Shown here piece after piece: positions 1-11,166 of a stretch of DNA of 64,000 bases. Positions within the stretch are counted from its first letter, which is position 1. Every line of letters starts with the position of its first letter. A program made the position numbers and the translations under genes. The stretch comes from Prionace glauca (Eukaryota > Chordata > Chondrichthyes > Carcharhiniformes > Carcharhinidae), in assembly GCA_037974335.1 (NCBI GenBank), contig CM075760.1, forward strand, positions 60,084,515 to 60,148,514. Reading direction: 5' to 3'. A model generated the notes under the pieces. The model was not told the origin of the DNA. It worked only from the letters and a program-made list of their open reading frames with translations, and did no database searches.

Positions 1-69
1 GACTGGAGCACCCAATGATAACTGCAAAGCAGTTTTTGTACGGGGGTGAGACTGCTTTCTATCACTGTG

Positions 70-635
70 AGTCTGAAAGCGCAGTAATAGCGGCCAGCGT
101 CAGTCAGCTGCAGGCTCGAGATGGTTAAAATAGTTAATTTAGCCGAGGTCTGGAGATCAATGGAGAAATTGGGTCCAAAACCTTCCCCTCTCTTTTGTGT
201 ACCCCCGGTGCTTTTCAATATAATGAACTGCAAGTCTTTCTGTGGCTGCTGTTTGTACCAATATAAGACATAGCTGTTTGCTGTAGTGCTGTAGGTACAT
301 CGGATAGTCACCGTTTCACCTTCTCTCCCCTCTGAAGACTGCGGCTGAGAAACAAAATCTCCATCACTCGGATCTGTAACGTGTTCAAAAAGAAGAAAAA
401 AAATCTAACTGTTAGATGTGCTGCTGAAATAATATTAACACTTTATATTGACCGAGACATAACTGGAGTTATGAAATAAAAACAAATGATGGTGGAAATA
501 CACAGCAGGGTCAAGAACCACCACTGTGGAGAAGCAGAGCTAAAGGTTCAGATCGCGATAACATTTAACCAGATTGGAGTCATCCTTACTGATAAGAAAC
601 AGCCCGAACACAATGCAGACAGTGAGGAACTCCAT
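70..635 (-). CDS. TCR alpha/delta V segment, intact (V1)
   Basis: Two-exon antigen-receptor V segment. The leader exon (635-590) starts MEFLTVCIVF, is hydrophobic, and ends at a GTAAGG-type donor in phase 1. The V exon (373-70) follows a CAG acceptor in matching phase. It reads through a first cysteine in VTIRCTYS, the FR2 motif YWYKQQP, and the FR3 motif LQLTDAGRYYCAF with the second cysteine, without a stop. The RSS is complete: heptamer CACAGTG (69-63), 23-bp spacer, nonamer ACAAAAACT (39-31). A 23-RSS is what TRAV and TRDV segments carry. The product would be the ligand-binding V domain of a T-cell receptor chain after joining to a (D)J. Two pseudogenes in the window (21984-22290 and 50221-50535) share its FR3 end and belong to the same family. 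The alpha versus delta assignment cannot be made from the segment alone. Confidence 0.92.
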
Positions 636-879
636 GGCGGCTGCAGAGCTCGGGGCTGTGACTAACCTTTAAAACTCCAAGCACTGCCGGAACAGAATCT
701 GTTTTTACAGTCACTTTCTGATCTCAAACTTCCCGTCCAATCAACAATTTGCAATCTACCCGTCATAGATTGAGATAAGGTTTCAACGAGTTTCAGTGAT
801 CAGCTGAAGCTCTTTGACCTTCACTATTACATAACTGAGACTCAGTGACTGAGTGGGTACAGTGTTTGGTGAGAGGGAA

Positions 880-975
880 GAATCAACTTCACTGACAAGG
901 CCATAAGAGACAGCAGCAGAATTAAGCCATTCGGCCCATTCGTGCCTATTCCACCATTCAGTCATGGCCGACATG
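880..975 (-). repeat. LINE 3'-end remnant
   Basis: Short stretch with the elasmobranch repeat wording 'ccattcggccc' and 'attcagtcatggc', resembling the inverted 3' end of the CR1-like LINEs seen elsewhere in the window. It is strongly diverged. Confidence 0.5.
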
Positions 976-984
976 TTTAAAATC

Positions 985-1385
985 CCTGCAGAATCAGAGA
1001 ATCCCTACAGTGCACAAGGAGGCCATTCGGCCCATCTAGTCTGAACCGGCCCAATCCTGAACCGAATACTCCAAGGATGTTGATTAGGTTGATTAGCCAC
1101 GGTAAATTGCTCCTTCATGTCAGGGGGATTAGAAGGTAAAACTATGGGGTTACGGCGATAGCACAGGACCCGGATGGGACTGTTGTCGGTGCAGGCTCGA
1201 TGGGTCAAATGGCCTCCTCCTGCACTATAGGGATTGTATTCTATGATACAATCCCACCCAAGCCTATTCCTGTAACGCCACATATTTACCATGCCATCCC
1301 CCTGACACTCGGGTCAATTTGTCATGGACAATCAATCTAACCCGCGTATCTTTGGGAGGAAACAGGAGCACTCGGAGGAAACCCA
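985..1385. repeat. rearranged tRNA-derived SINE copies
   Basis: Pieces of the window's common SINE (tail with 'ccctacagtgca' and 'cattcggcccat'; body with 'ctttgggaggaaac') lie in opposite orientations next to each other. The order is inverted tail, forward 3' half ending near 1245, then inverted body to 1385. This looks like one SINE inserted into, or rearranged with, another. Confidence 0.6.
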
Positions 1386-1770
1386 CACAGACCAAGTCCT
1401 GACCAAGTCCTCAATATCTCTAGTAATCCACCGCTCTCCAATCCTACCTTTCCCATCCTTCCTCTTAACTGGCACATGTCTTTCCTGCAACATTTCAGTT
1501 TTCCCTTGAAAGACTCCAACATACCTAACGGGGACTTGCCCTCCAATAGCCTATCCCAGTCTGTATCCCTAAGCTCCTGCCTAATCCCGCTGTATCTAGC
1601 CTTCCCCCAATTTAGCACCCTCCGCTTAGGGCAGCACTCATCTTTTTCCATTAGTATCCAAAAGTAGACAGAGTTGTGGTCACTATTAGCCACATGTTCA
1701 CCTACTGCAACCTTAACCACCTGACCCGGCTCATTGCCCAGAACTAAATCCAGTATAGCCCAGATATATG
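1385..1770 (-). mobile_element. CR1/L2-type LINE endonuclease fragment
   Basis: The minus strand is open for about 125 codons and reads like the C-terminal end of a non-LTR retrotransposon endonuclease. It has ILDLVLGNEPG, then a short interval, then the SDH motif (ANSDHNSVYF), followed by an LNWGKARYSGIRQELRDTDW-like linker. No reverse transcriptase follows, so it is a truncated fragment. The assignment rests on recognising this conserved arrangement. Confidence 0.65.
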
Positions 1771-2510
1771 AGATTTATGTTTCTTGATGTTGATTTTCTT
1801 TTGAAATATAGTTTCAAGATACTTCTCGCTGAGGGAGATGGACAACGGATTCATTTTATTCAGCACCGTATCCCAAATAATCACTGCAACAACACCAAGA
1901 AATCAATTCAGAAGTTCAAGTGCCAGAACTGATAACGTAAAATGGCGTTTTTTCTGCATCACCCTGAAGAGGAAGATAGTACCCACAGTCCATTCATTAC
2001 ACAAAAAATGAAAACAATTTATGATACAACAGATGAATTACAAAGAATTGTGGCCGTTTAGATCAGCAAGGACCGTATTGGCCAGTCAGTGTTGTGTATT
2101 TACAAATACTGATTGACATGTTTTGCGTGTTATTCTTTTCCTGTCATGGTGAAGTGTTTCTAGAATTGTTATCTTCTCTGTTTTATTCTGCTATCACTGA
2201 CTCACAGCACCTCTTCTCCAACTCTCGCACATAGCAAGCACACAAATAGCTTTGAACAATATTATAGCTGAAAATATCGAGATTCATGGTCATCCCGAAA
2301 AAATAATATTTTGGTGAAGTGTTAGTCCGATAGCATTTTAAATTCCCATGTCGAGTCAATAATTGAACAGGTTTATCATATCCATCTTTCACTCTGCTTC
2401 GCTACATTATAGTATATGACAGTATCTGCAAACTGAACCATAGTGTTGGAACCTGTATTACCGCCCGCAGGTACATTAAATATTCCCCCTTTACATTGTA
2501 TATGAAAATG
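1771..2510. other. no gene recognised
   Basis: AT-rich sequence with only short open frames. No splice-flanked Ig exon, tRNA or clear repeat was seen. Confidence 0.5.
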
Positions 2511-3025
2511 CTATAGAATCAGTGCAGAAGGAAGCCATTCGGCCCATCGAGTTTCCACCAACTCTCTGATAGAGTGTTTTAGTAAGAAGTTTCACAACAC
2601 TAGGTTAAAGTCCAACAGGTTTTCTTGGTAGCAAAATGTGGCTTTTACGACCAAATAAAGCTGTTGGACTTCAACCTGGTGTTGGGAGACTTCTTATTGT
2701 GTTTTCCCTAGTCCACCGCCGGGATCTCGAAATCATAGAGTGTCTTACACAAGCCCTCGCCCCAACCTATCCCCGTAACCCCACACATTCAGCATGTCTA
2801 ATCCATCTAACTAATCATCCTGGGACGAAGAATTTTTTTATCATCGCCAATCACCTGACTTGCACATGACTGGACAGTGGTAGAAAACCGGAGCACCAGG
2901 AAGAAACCCACGCAGGCACGGGAAGGATGCGCAAAATCTGCAGAGACAATCACCCAAGGCCTGACGCGAATCCGAATCCCGGGTACTGTTAAGCAGCAGG
3001 GTTAAACACTGTGGGATCATGGCAC
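2511..3025 (-). repeat. SINE interrupted by a fold-back element
   Basis: An inverted copy of the common tRNA-derived SINE: tail 'cattcggcccatcgagt' at 2535-2555, then body from about 2725, then head near 3000. It is split by the fold-back insert at 2578-2735. Confidence 0.6.
2578..2735. mobile_element. short fold-back (MITE-like) element
   Basis: The left end 'aggttaaagtccaacagg' returns in reverse complement as 'gttggacttcaacct' about 60 bp later. The two halves are near-complementary and would form a hairpin. Related ends occur at 20585-20730 and at both ends of the 38915-39445 element, so this is a dispersed family with inverted termini. Confidence 0.55.
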
Positions 3026-4418
3026 TCCATGGAGGTGCTCGCAAGACACATAAAACCAATGCTTCATGTAAGCAAGTATGTACCACCTGCCTCTTCACAT
3101 ACACGTGGCCATGAACGCTCAAGATATTAATTGAACTTAAATTCGAATTATGCTCATTTGATATTTTAAACACTTGGGCCACACGAAGCAGTTTGGTGAA
3201 GTAACTCTGGAAATCTTTAGTACTTTGTGGATACCTATTAAATACAGGGCGGGACTTAGCTCGTGTGCTCAGGCTAATTCGTCGCTGGGCGCAGGTTGAC
3301 ACTCAATCTCCCTCTTCCCACAACCTCAGTTTCCCTTGTTGCAGAAAGTGCTCAGTGAAAGTGTATGCTTATTAACTCATTCCAAGGCACAACCCACAGA
3401 GTGACCGATGAAGTTATTGCACCACAATGACCTAAGTTGGCAGAGGCTAATTCTTAATTGCCCGGCGGGGAGCGTTAGCAATTTGTGATTGGTCTGGGTG
3501 GACAGTTACAAATTGGATTCTCGATAGTGATGGTTCTCTATTAATGCAATTTCTCACTGTGCCCTGACTGGCCCTCTAAGTGTTCATTACTCATGGAACC
3601 ATCCCTCTCATGGACAGAATGTTTCCTTGCCCCTTTGTGAAGGATGAGGGAAATTTGCTGCCTTGTCGTCATGATTGATATCTTGAGCTGATCGTCTCAA
3701 AACCTCATTAAATTGATTTGCGTCAGACCCCTTTCAGCGACTCTATGTCTTGGTCATGTTATTTGAAATTCGATGTTACTTCTCTCTATGATTTCGTGAA
3801 ATAAGTTTCTTTACGTTTAAAACAAAAGAAAAATGAAATGCTAAAGATGCTAATATCCTTAAATGCAATGAAGAAATTTACAAATTACAAATATAAAATA
3901 TATTGCTGTTTATAGAATGAAAATGAGTGTACTTTTCATGCTGCATTTATTTGAGATAAGACAGTAAGCAATATCTAATAATATTGAATCAGTGAATGTC
4001 TCATTGATCTACAGGAAGTCATTAAAACTGGCCCTTATCAACGTATCAATTTTTGATCAGACCACTTTCCAACTGATGCTTTTGTCCCTTCAATCAGTGC
4101 TTGGTCTGAGTTCATTAAAAATTCAGAATTGCTTTGTAACATTACAAAGTCTATACAAAATGCGTATCAACGCTTGAAAGTGGTGTGCTAAACATAGTAC
4201 ATTCAACTCAGAGATATCAGAACTTAAAAGAATGACAGCGTTTTGAATTCTACACTTGAAAAAAAACAAAGAGAGTTACGTGGTGTGAAATAAAGTGACT
4301 TGCCTTAAACATCACGAGCTAAAATGCACTAAACCAATGCATAAAGCTGATTTTTTTAAATTTTAAGGCCATAAGTTCTTTACCTTGTGTCAAGCTTGAG
4401 TGCGAAGTGACAACCAAG
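3026..4418. other. no gene recognised (3' side of the GPCR gene)
   Basis: AT-rich DNA downstream of the minus-strand receptor gene. It may contain that gene's 3' UTR. No coding exon, RNA gene or named repeat was recognised. Confidence 0.5.
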
Positions 4419-6922
4419 TCATGTGCAATCATCTTTTTTTAATTGTTTAAAACAACCTGTGATAATGAAGAAGGGACGCAGAAGCACTTTCTTCAGCTCC
4501 CCTCTGAATTTGGTCTGGGCCACTGCATAAATGAAGACGTTATTGCAGGAACTGAGTAATTGAAGCATGTTGGTGATCTCCTGAAAGATGTATTCTGGGT
4601 CATTGAAATCCAGGCTGTTGAAGTAGCTCTCTCCTGTAATCTGCACATAGAGGAAATGTCCGAAGTAAGTAACCCACATGACAAGGAAGCTGACAGAGAT
4701 TGCAAAAAGCAGGACAATTGACTTCTTGCGATTGGCCATCTCAGTGTCTTCCTGACTTTCGGAGCACCGGAGCCTCCTGCGGACTCTGCTGGCAGCTAAG
4801 ATGTGTCTTACAGTCAGCGCGTTAAGCAAAAGGATGAGGATGAATGGCAGAAAAGGGGTTAAGACATGATCCAGCCAGTCAAAGGCCTTCCAGGTCGGCG
4901 AGGTACTGAAGCTGGTCTTGATATCACAGAACCAGGCCACCCCGTCCATGGTGAATAATGGTTGGTAGGTGAAATGGAAAGGAAAGTTCTTGATGCAGCT
5001 CAGGGCACAGACTATGCCTATAACCAACATGGCAGTTTTCTCTGTGCAGTATCTTATTTTCAGCTTCTGCCAGCAGATAGCCACGTGACGATCAATGGTG
5101 AAAGCCACTGTCAGCCAGACTGATCCATCCAGGCTGATAAAACCCAGTATCATGGTGTGCGCGCATGTTGGGTGAGTGAAAAGTACACTGTAGCCAAAGT
5201 AGATCCGTCCAATCCGGTTGAGGATGACACCGGTGATGATGACAAGGAAATCACTGACTGCTATGGCTACCAGATAGTAGGTGATGCACCGGGAGAGTCC
5301 ACACCGACCTTGGGATAAGATTATAATTGCCAAAAAGTTGGCTGCGAGATGAGAAGAGAGAGATGTTATTGAGCAGACAATAAACTGCGCTTTGGTTATT
5401 AAATTCTTCTTCATCCGTCTCTTTGTTACCTCCAGACTCGGAATATTTGGAATTATTTTGTTACTTTTTCGAAATTTAGCACTGGATTAAACATTACCAA
5501 AGGAGGAGACACTGCTATCAGTCCTAGTCAAACTCCAATCCCTTGTCAATGTGCCAATCCCCAGAGCTAGATGCCCAACTGGGGAGACGATGGCCTATTA
5601 TTGTCAGACTAATAACGTAGAATCGTAATTAAAATTCTGGGGACCTGAGTTCGAATCCCCACAGGGAAGATGGCGGAATTTGAATTCAGTGTTAAAAAGT
5701 CTGGGATTAAGAATATACTGATTGCCATGAAACAATTATTGTTTGTTGGAAACAAAAGTGGTTCAACTGATGTCCTTAAGGAAAGGAAATCTGCTGTCCT
5801 TATCTGGTTTGGCCCACAACAGCGTGCTCAGCTCTCGACCGCCTTCTGAAATGGCCTATCAAGCCACTCAGTTCATGCGCGACTTGGGGTTGGGTAATAA
5901 ATGCTGACTAGCCAACGACGCCATATCCCACAAATAAATTTTAAAAACTTAAACTCGTCCAAAATATTAGCTGTCAAAGTTCATAATAAGGTCCGGTCAT
6001 CCTTCAATCTCTTGCAAGATGATTTACATTGGCCTCATTTGTAAGTCTCCCTTTCATTAATCTTTTACTTTCAATTTCAAACACCTCCACTCCCTCATCA
6101 TCCCACCGCTACAACTATCTGAGACCACAGCATTTCTCCAATTATATATTTTGTATATATTAATCCCTCCATCAGTGATGGTTGTGCCTTTCTTCAATTT
6201 TGTACACGTTAATTGGAATGCGACATTAACAATTGAGTCTGCCCAGTGGGATCTCACTGTACGGTACTATTGCACCCTTCTAGCAATCGCACATGTGATC
6301 ACGGAATACATGTTTTATGCCACAATTTATATACCAGATGGTTGAACTGTGATAATTAATTCCCCTTACTGAATAAAATCAGTGCACGAAAATGTAAGTT
6401 ACTACACTGCCAAAGCTTATATTCATGGTAAGATCCCTGGCTCCGATTTTTTCATAGTAACTTCATTGCAGTGTTAATGTAGGCCTATGTGACAATAATG
6501 AATAAATTTTAATTTTAAACTGTAAATAACACTAAAACAGTAGATTACATCTAGTAACTTAGATTAAAAGCCAAAATTCAACAATTAAAATAAATCAATG
6601 CTCATACAAAGTTATATAATACAGTTAATGATTTAATAAATGGTAGCTCAATGAATGTGCAATTAAATAAATAAAATGCTTTATTGTAAGCTTTATAATG
6701 TAAGTGCAATGAATGCATGATAATTCATCATAAACGTGCTTGAAAGCACAGACAGTGCAGAAGGTTAGAAAAAATAAGCCCGATTCTTAAAGAAAAGAAA
6801 TAATGTGTAGATTCAGAGAAAATGAATAATGTAATTTGGATTAATTACTTACCAGGGACACCAATAACTGCGAGAATGGGGTAGGAAATGGCAAAAAAGA
6901 GTCCATTCGCTGGCCCGTGCAT
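4419..6922 (-). CDS. GPR139-like class A GPCR, two exons, intact
   Basis: Seven-transmembrane rhodopsin-type receptor of the GPR139-like group. Exon 1 (6922-6853, 70 nt) encodes MHGPANGLFF and the start of TM1, ending GVP plus one base before a GTAAGT donor. Exon 2 (5341-4419) follows a CGCAG acceptor and continues ANFLAIIILSQGRCGLSRC, matching the 'PxN...VIILSQ' TM1 end known in GPR139. The joined frame is 330 codons plus stop. Visible marks are the TM3 end TIDRHVAICWQ (DRH in place of DRY), the IL3 segment NRKKSIVLLF leading into TM6, and the TM7 end NNVFIYAVAQ. The open frame upstream of 5341 is intron read-through. Its partner at 42939-45073 has the same exon structure and phase. Ligand and role are unknown. 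Receptor genes interspersed with TRA/TRD V segments recall the olfactory receptor genes at the mammalian locus. Confidence 0.88.
5585..5945 (+). repeat. tRNA-derived SINE (second family)
   Basis: Lies in the GPCR intron. The B-box-like 'gagttcgaatccccacag' is followed by 'ggcggaatttgaattcag', a diverged body and the end 'taataaatgctgactagcc'. The same family recurs at 23675, 29905, 33475, 37315 and 38500. Confidence 0.65.
6448..6520 (+). repeat. SINE/LINE 3' tail
   Basis: Isolated copy of the tail 'aacttcattgcagtgttaat' followed by 'gtgacaataatgaataaa', the L2-type tail shared by elasmobranch SINEs and their partner LINE. It lies in the GPCR intron. Confidence 0.6.
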
Positions 6923-7447
6923 TGTCTATCAGAAACTCACGGAATGAGCAAAGCGAAGGTCATTTGATCTGTGACACATTCAAGCTGTCTCTCATTTATT
7001 CTGGCTGAACGTCTCCGGAGAGACTGTTACATTGCAACATACACATTAGTTTCAGTTCACCAAACAAACAGCTGAAATCACAATATCATGCCTTCCATTT
7101 GTAACTTGCACAAGGGAGATGATCACATTTCATTCTTGGGTGAACTGATGGCTGCGAACTTGTGGTCCAGCCACCCAGCCCCACCATAAGCCATGCCTTT
7201 ATGTCTCCCTCAGGGAGAGCTGCTGGTGTTACATATTCCCAATTCTGCTACAATCCCAATCATTTCCTCTTTCAGGTATCAGGTTATTTCACGTGTTTGG
7301 TAAGCATTTCAATGTTCCAGTCTTCAGTTCCACCTAAACATGTTAACGATTTAATGCTGAACTGTTTGCAAACTATTTTAGCTAACGGGGGCAGAGAACT
7401 GATCTGGAGACTATTGAATTAAAATCCTGGGCCATTTTGAATGTTCG

Positions 7448-7468
7448 GATAGACAATGCACGGGCCAG
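7448..7468 (+). repeat. inverted 21-bp copy of the GPCR exon-1 start
   Basis: This stretch is the exact reverse complement of 6910-6930, which spans the ATG of the GPCR at 6922. The frame after this ATG reads MHGPEEP and then stops, so it is not a usable exon. It is probably a relic of a duplicated, inverted first exon. Confidence 0.5.
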
Positions 7469-7749
7469 AAGAACCTTGAGGTACGCCGGATCAGAATTTC
7501 TGATGCAGCAACAATTGGTATAAGATAAACAGATATATATTTTAGGCGAAATACAAACTGAGGCATGGCAAGCAAATATAAAAACTGCGTAGTGGCAATT
7601 GAGACGCTGGCAATAACATGTAGAAAGATACACTCTCTGGGGTGGTAATAACTGAAATAAAACCAAATGTTACCTGGTCTGGAGAGTTTCACTTCATTGA
7701 CTCATAGAATTCTTACAAAGCAGAAGGAGGACATTCCGCCTTTCAAATC

Positions 7750-8945
7750 GGATGTTCCGCCAACGAGCAGCGGCCGGGCCGGAATGGGCAAAAGGTGACA
7801 CTGGGCGGAGCAGCCTGATTTTTCCTGATGCCCCCCCCCCTCATCAAATTGACTTAGCGATACCCCCACCTGCCCCGTGTTCCCCCCAAATACATTATCC
7901 CCAGTGTCAGCATGGTGGTACAGTGGTTAACACCGCAGCCTCACTGTGCCAGGGACCTGTGGGTCATTGGCACGTTTTCCCCGTGACTGTGTGGGTTTTC
8001 TCCGGTTTCCTTCCCCAGTCTGAAAGACGTACTGGGTTAGGGGGCATTGGGCCGTGCTTAAATTCTCCCTCAGTGTCACCCGAATGTGAGACTAGGGGAA
8101 TTCTCACAGTAACTTCATTGCAGTGTTAATGTAAGCCGACTTATTAGTGACACTAATAAATAAACTTGAACTGCAGGTCAAGGTGCCGCTGTGACATTGC
8201 ACCCTCTTGTTTAAAGACTCTGCAATGCTGAGACTGGGGAGAGGAGTGAACAACAGGGAACAGCATTGCAGCTTCTCTCCCCCATTGAAACTGGGATTGT
8301 TGCTCCATCTGCTGCACCTCCCCACCACATCCACTGGGGGGCAATCTGGACAATGGGCTGCAGGCAGACCTCACTGCGCCTGCGCCACAATCACTCACCG
8401 CCGGCGGTGGCCTTCTTGCGTTGCCAGGGGGGACCGCCGGCGTCCATCTTGCGTTGCCAGGAGAGACGGCGTCCCGCGCGCTGCACTCTGGTAGAATTCC
8501 CCTCCTGCACATGCGCCCAGGCAGTTATATTTTAATCTTTTAATATTTTGAATCTTGATGATTATTATTCATGTCTCACCCGTCAGACTTTCGGTTCCTT
8601 CTCCATTCGGGAAAATCGTTTCTTTTTTTTATTGCGTCTGTTTTTCAATCACACCCGCGCGGTGCGCTCTGGGAAAATACTACAGCACATGCGCGGTTCC
8701 GCCACTTGCTTCTTATAAAAATATGTATTTCGCTTAATTTTAATTCCGCTCCTGGCGGGATTTCCGGGTGGGAATTTCTCTCACTTTCTACATTTCTGAA
8801 CCGTCGCTTTCCCTCGACGGGGGAAGGGGCTGACAGTGACGTCACGGCAATATGGCGTCTGGCTCCGCCTCTCTACAGGACCCGGATGTTCCGCCAACGA
8901 GCAGCGGCCGGGCCAGAATGGGCAAGAGGTGACACTGGGCGGAGA
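7750..8945 (+). repeat. pair of ~62-bp GC-rich direct repeats
   Basis: The segment beginning 'ggatgttccgccaacgagca' near 7751 recurs near 8883 and stays almost identical through 'gacactgggcgga'. The copies are about 1.1 kb apart in the same orientation and flank the SINE at 7905. Origin not recognised. Confidence 0.7.
7905..8170 (+). repeat. full-length tRNA-derived SINE with L2-type tail
   Basis: The head has pol III box-like wording ('gtggtacagtggttaacac'). The core contains 'gtgtgggttttctccggttt', typical of the vertebrate V-SINE core. The tail is 'aacttcattgcagtgttaat' followed by 'gacactaataaat'. It fits the HE1-type SINEs described from sharks; the exact subfamily was not tested. Confidence 0.7.
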
Positions 8946-9000
8946 AGCGCCCGGGCGTGTTACAGCGATGGCCGGTGGCCAGGAAGGGAAATACCAGCAG
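8600..9000 (+). promoter_or_regulatory. possible CpG-rich promoter-like segment
   Basis: GC- and CpG-rich stretch with a full CRE, TGACGTCA (8837-8844), immediately followed by 'caatatggcg', a YY1-type motif. No downstream coding exon was recognised, and the open frames here look accidental. It may be a promoter carried by an old repeat or of an unseen gene. Confidence 0.3.
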
Positions 9001-9480
9001 GACAGTCTCTGCCCAAAAGCTTCCCCAGCTCAACTGCTCAGAAACATTGGGAACCTCTTCATCTGGAAACTTCAGCTTCTCACATTCACCCCCTGTGTTC
9101 AGTCATTGTTTAGTAGGCAACCTCTGTAGTGAAATCAGAAACAACTTGTTAACATTAAAAGGGGATGGGAATCAGGACCATTCTGATCAAAAGGCTCTGC
9201 ATGCCTTGAAATTTCAATTGAGATGAGAAGTTCAAGATGAGAATTTATCGATACAAGTCATGTTGTATGTGGAACGCTCGTGATGCCACAGTAAATCAGT
9301 ACAGACATCTCACAGAGTTGTGTGATTGGAGAAGATGTCAGAGATGGAGTGGTTAAATATAAAGCGACAGGGTCTGAAGCTCAGTTTTGGGTAAAGAAAA
9401 ATGGCAGTACAAAGAACAGAGAAAATTACAGCACAGGTGACCTTCCGCCCTTCAAACCTTCACTGACCATGCTGCCATAA
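9001..9480. other. no gene recognised
   Basis: No splice-bounded exon, tRNA or clear repeat was seen. Confidence 0.45.
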
Positions 9481-9481
9481 G

Positions 9482-9700
9482 ATAAGAACATAAGAAATAG
9501 GAACAGGAGTAGGCCATCTAGCCCTTCGAGCCTGCCCCACCATTCAATAAGATCATGGCTGATCTGAAGTGGATCAGTTCCACTTTCCCGCTTTCTCCCC
9601 ATAACCCTTAATTCTCCTGTCTGTCAAAAACCTATCTACCCGTGACTTAAATATATTTAGCGAGTTGGCCTCCACCGCTTCAACTGGCAGGGAACCGCCA
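9482..9700 (-). mobile_element. 5'-truncated CR1-like LINE 3' end
   Basis: Inverted copy of the last ~220 bp of the LINE at 12250-14137, starting at its 'cataagaaatagg' tail and running into the 'cttcaactggcaggg' region. Only the 3' part is present. Confidence 0.8.
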
Positions 9701-10112
9701 GATGCAAATTGTCACTAAAAGCACGTGATTTTTTTCATTCAATGTGGTAGCAACAACAAGTAGGTCAAATGCTTTGAGTGATCATTTGCAGACACCTCGT
9801 TATTCTTGAATTCCAGTCTGCCGGCAAGAAAGTCGTTTCAAAATATAATTCCCCTCCCAATTATCTGCTGCATCTACATGCTACTTCAAGCATTCCTCAT
9901 ACAAACGCATCAATTATATTTTTAATATCAACATTTATATTTTTCAGCTCGTCAAACATGTTCTGGTCTTTCTGTGTTTTTCACGACGAAGAATATCTTT
10001 TTGTTGTCCAATATTGCACCTGACCTACCCCTCCACTCAGAAGAATACTCTGCTTCCCCCTCCTACTCTACCTGCCTTTTTCCTAAGTTTATATTAGCTA
10101 AACTTTGGGGAG
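9701..10112. other. no gene recognised
   Basis: AT-rich spacer before the tRNA-Thr gene. Confidence 0.5.
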
Positions 10113-10185
10113 AGGCTCCAGCGAGAATTGAACTCGCGACCCCTGGTTGACAAGACCAGTGCTCTAACCACTGAGCTATGGAGCC
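10113..10185 (-). tRNA. trnT(ugu): tRNA-Thr (UGU)
   Basis: Folds as a full cloverleaf. The acceptor stem is GGCTCCA with TGGAGCC, and the D arm is GCTC...GAGC. The anticodon stem CTGGT/ACCAG encloses loop CTTGTCA (anticodon TGT), and the T arm is GCGAG TTCAATT CTCGC. It closely matches vertebrate tRNA-Thr. One oddity is position 37, C instead of the usual A, the base that carries t6A, so function may be reduced. Confidence 0.88.
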
Positions 10186-10534
10186 AAATGCTGTCACCAC
10201 CTCACGGTACGAGTAGCATTATCAGTGGATTAAGGAGCAGGATGGGGTTTGAGCTGGGGGATTTTTGATGAATGTGCAAATGTCTGAGACGGAGAGCAGG
10301 AAGTTAAAAGCCGCAACTTGAAAGTGACATGATTTGACATGTGTGCTATGTGTGTATCTGAAATGTATGTTGTGTATCTGACATGTATGTTCTTCAGAGT
10401 TTTTCGTTAGTGTTACATTTCTGACTTCTCCAGCTCCGATGCCAGTTCATCCAGCTGGAAGATTTGGATGTTGTTCCCTTCACAGACGCTGTGAGGCGTG
10501 TTTTCATTAAATAAAGAATTGAACAAAAAATGAT

Positions 10535-10599
10535 TCACTCCGAGACTGGGAATCGAAACCGCGTCACGGCGCCGATTCTAATCACTGGACCCTCAGTGA
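10535..10599 (-). pseudogene. tRNA-Glu-like pseudogene
   Basis: The minus strand shows an A-box-like GGTCCAGTGATTAGAATC, a B-box-like GGTTTCGATTCCC and five acceptor pairs (TCACT/AGTGA), resembling tRNA-Glu. The anticodon arm does not form properly, so it is read as a decayed tRNA. Confidence 0.5.
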
Positions 10600-11093
10600 T
10601 GCTGATGTGAAAGATTTGTAATGAATTAACCATCTCTGCACTCATTGCTTTATTTCCAATAAGTTTCAACAAAAATAAGTCACGATGAGAAATGACGAGA
10701 GGTGAAAATGACAGGATTTGAACCTCAGTTAGAAAGTCCCAATCCATCCTCTGGGCAGGGATTGAAATCTCAATGTTGGCAATTCTGTCTCTTATATCGA
10801 CAAACAGCCATTCGGTCTGTGTTCCTGTCTGTCTTCTCCATCGGAGTAACTCCGTTTAATAAAGTGTCATCTGGACTCAAAACATCCGCCCTTTTCACGC
10901 CTTACAGGTGCTGTCAGACATTGGGAGAATTTGGAACATTTCCTCTTTTCCCATCCGCAGTAATTTGCTTTTATCACTGGGGATATTTGGTTAAGATTAT
11001 TTGACGAACGATGAAAATGATGCATTAACGAATGGGCAGAAATGAGTGCTCTCTTAGATATTTGGGAGACGGAAGCTTCCCCTCGGCCAGGCA

Positions 11094-11166
11094 GCCGAAA
11101 TAGCTCAGTTGGGAGAGCGTTAGACTGAAGATCTAAAGGTCCCTGGTTCAATCCCGGGTTTCGGCA
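11094..11166 (+). tRNA. trnF(gaa): tRNA-Phe (GAA)
   Basis: 73-nt cloverleaf. The acceptor is GCCGAAA/TTTCGGC with discriminator A, the D arm is GCTC AGTTGGGA GAGC, the anticodon loop is CTGAAGA (anticodon GAA), and the T loop is TTCAATC. It is canonical for vertebrate tRNA-Phe. Confidence 0.95.

Noticed and set aside
4419-5414. Single-exon GPCR starting MKKNLITKAQ
   Set aside because: The residues before 5341 are intronic. An exon 1 with correct phase, donor and MHG start lies at 6922-6853 and matches the second receptor gene.
5560-5640. Frame reading ...MAYYCQTNN, like a V-segment FR3 end
   Set aside because: No first cysteine, tryptophan or RSS. The stretch merges into the head of a SINE copy.
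8571-9113. 180-codon frame in GC-rich DNA
   Set aside because: Long frames are common in GC-rich sequence. It overlaps the 62-bp direct repeat and has no recognisable domain.
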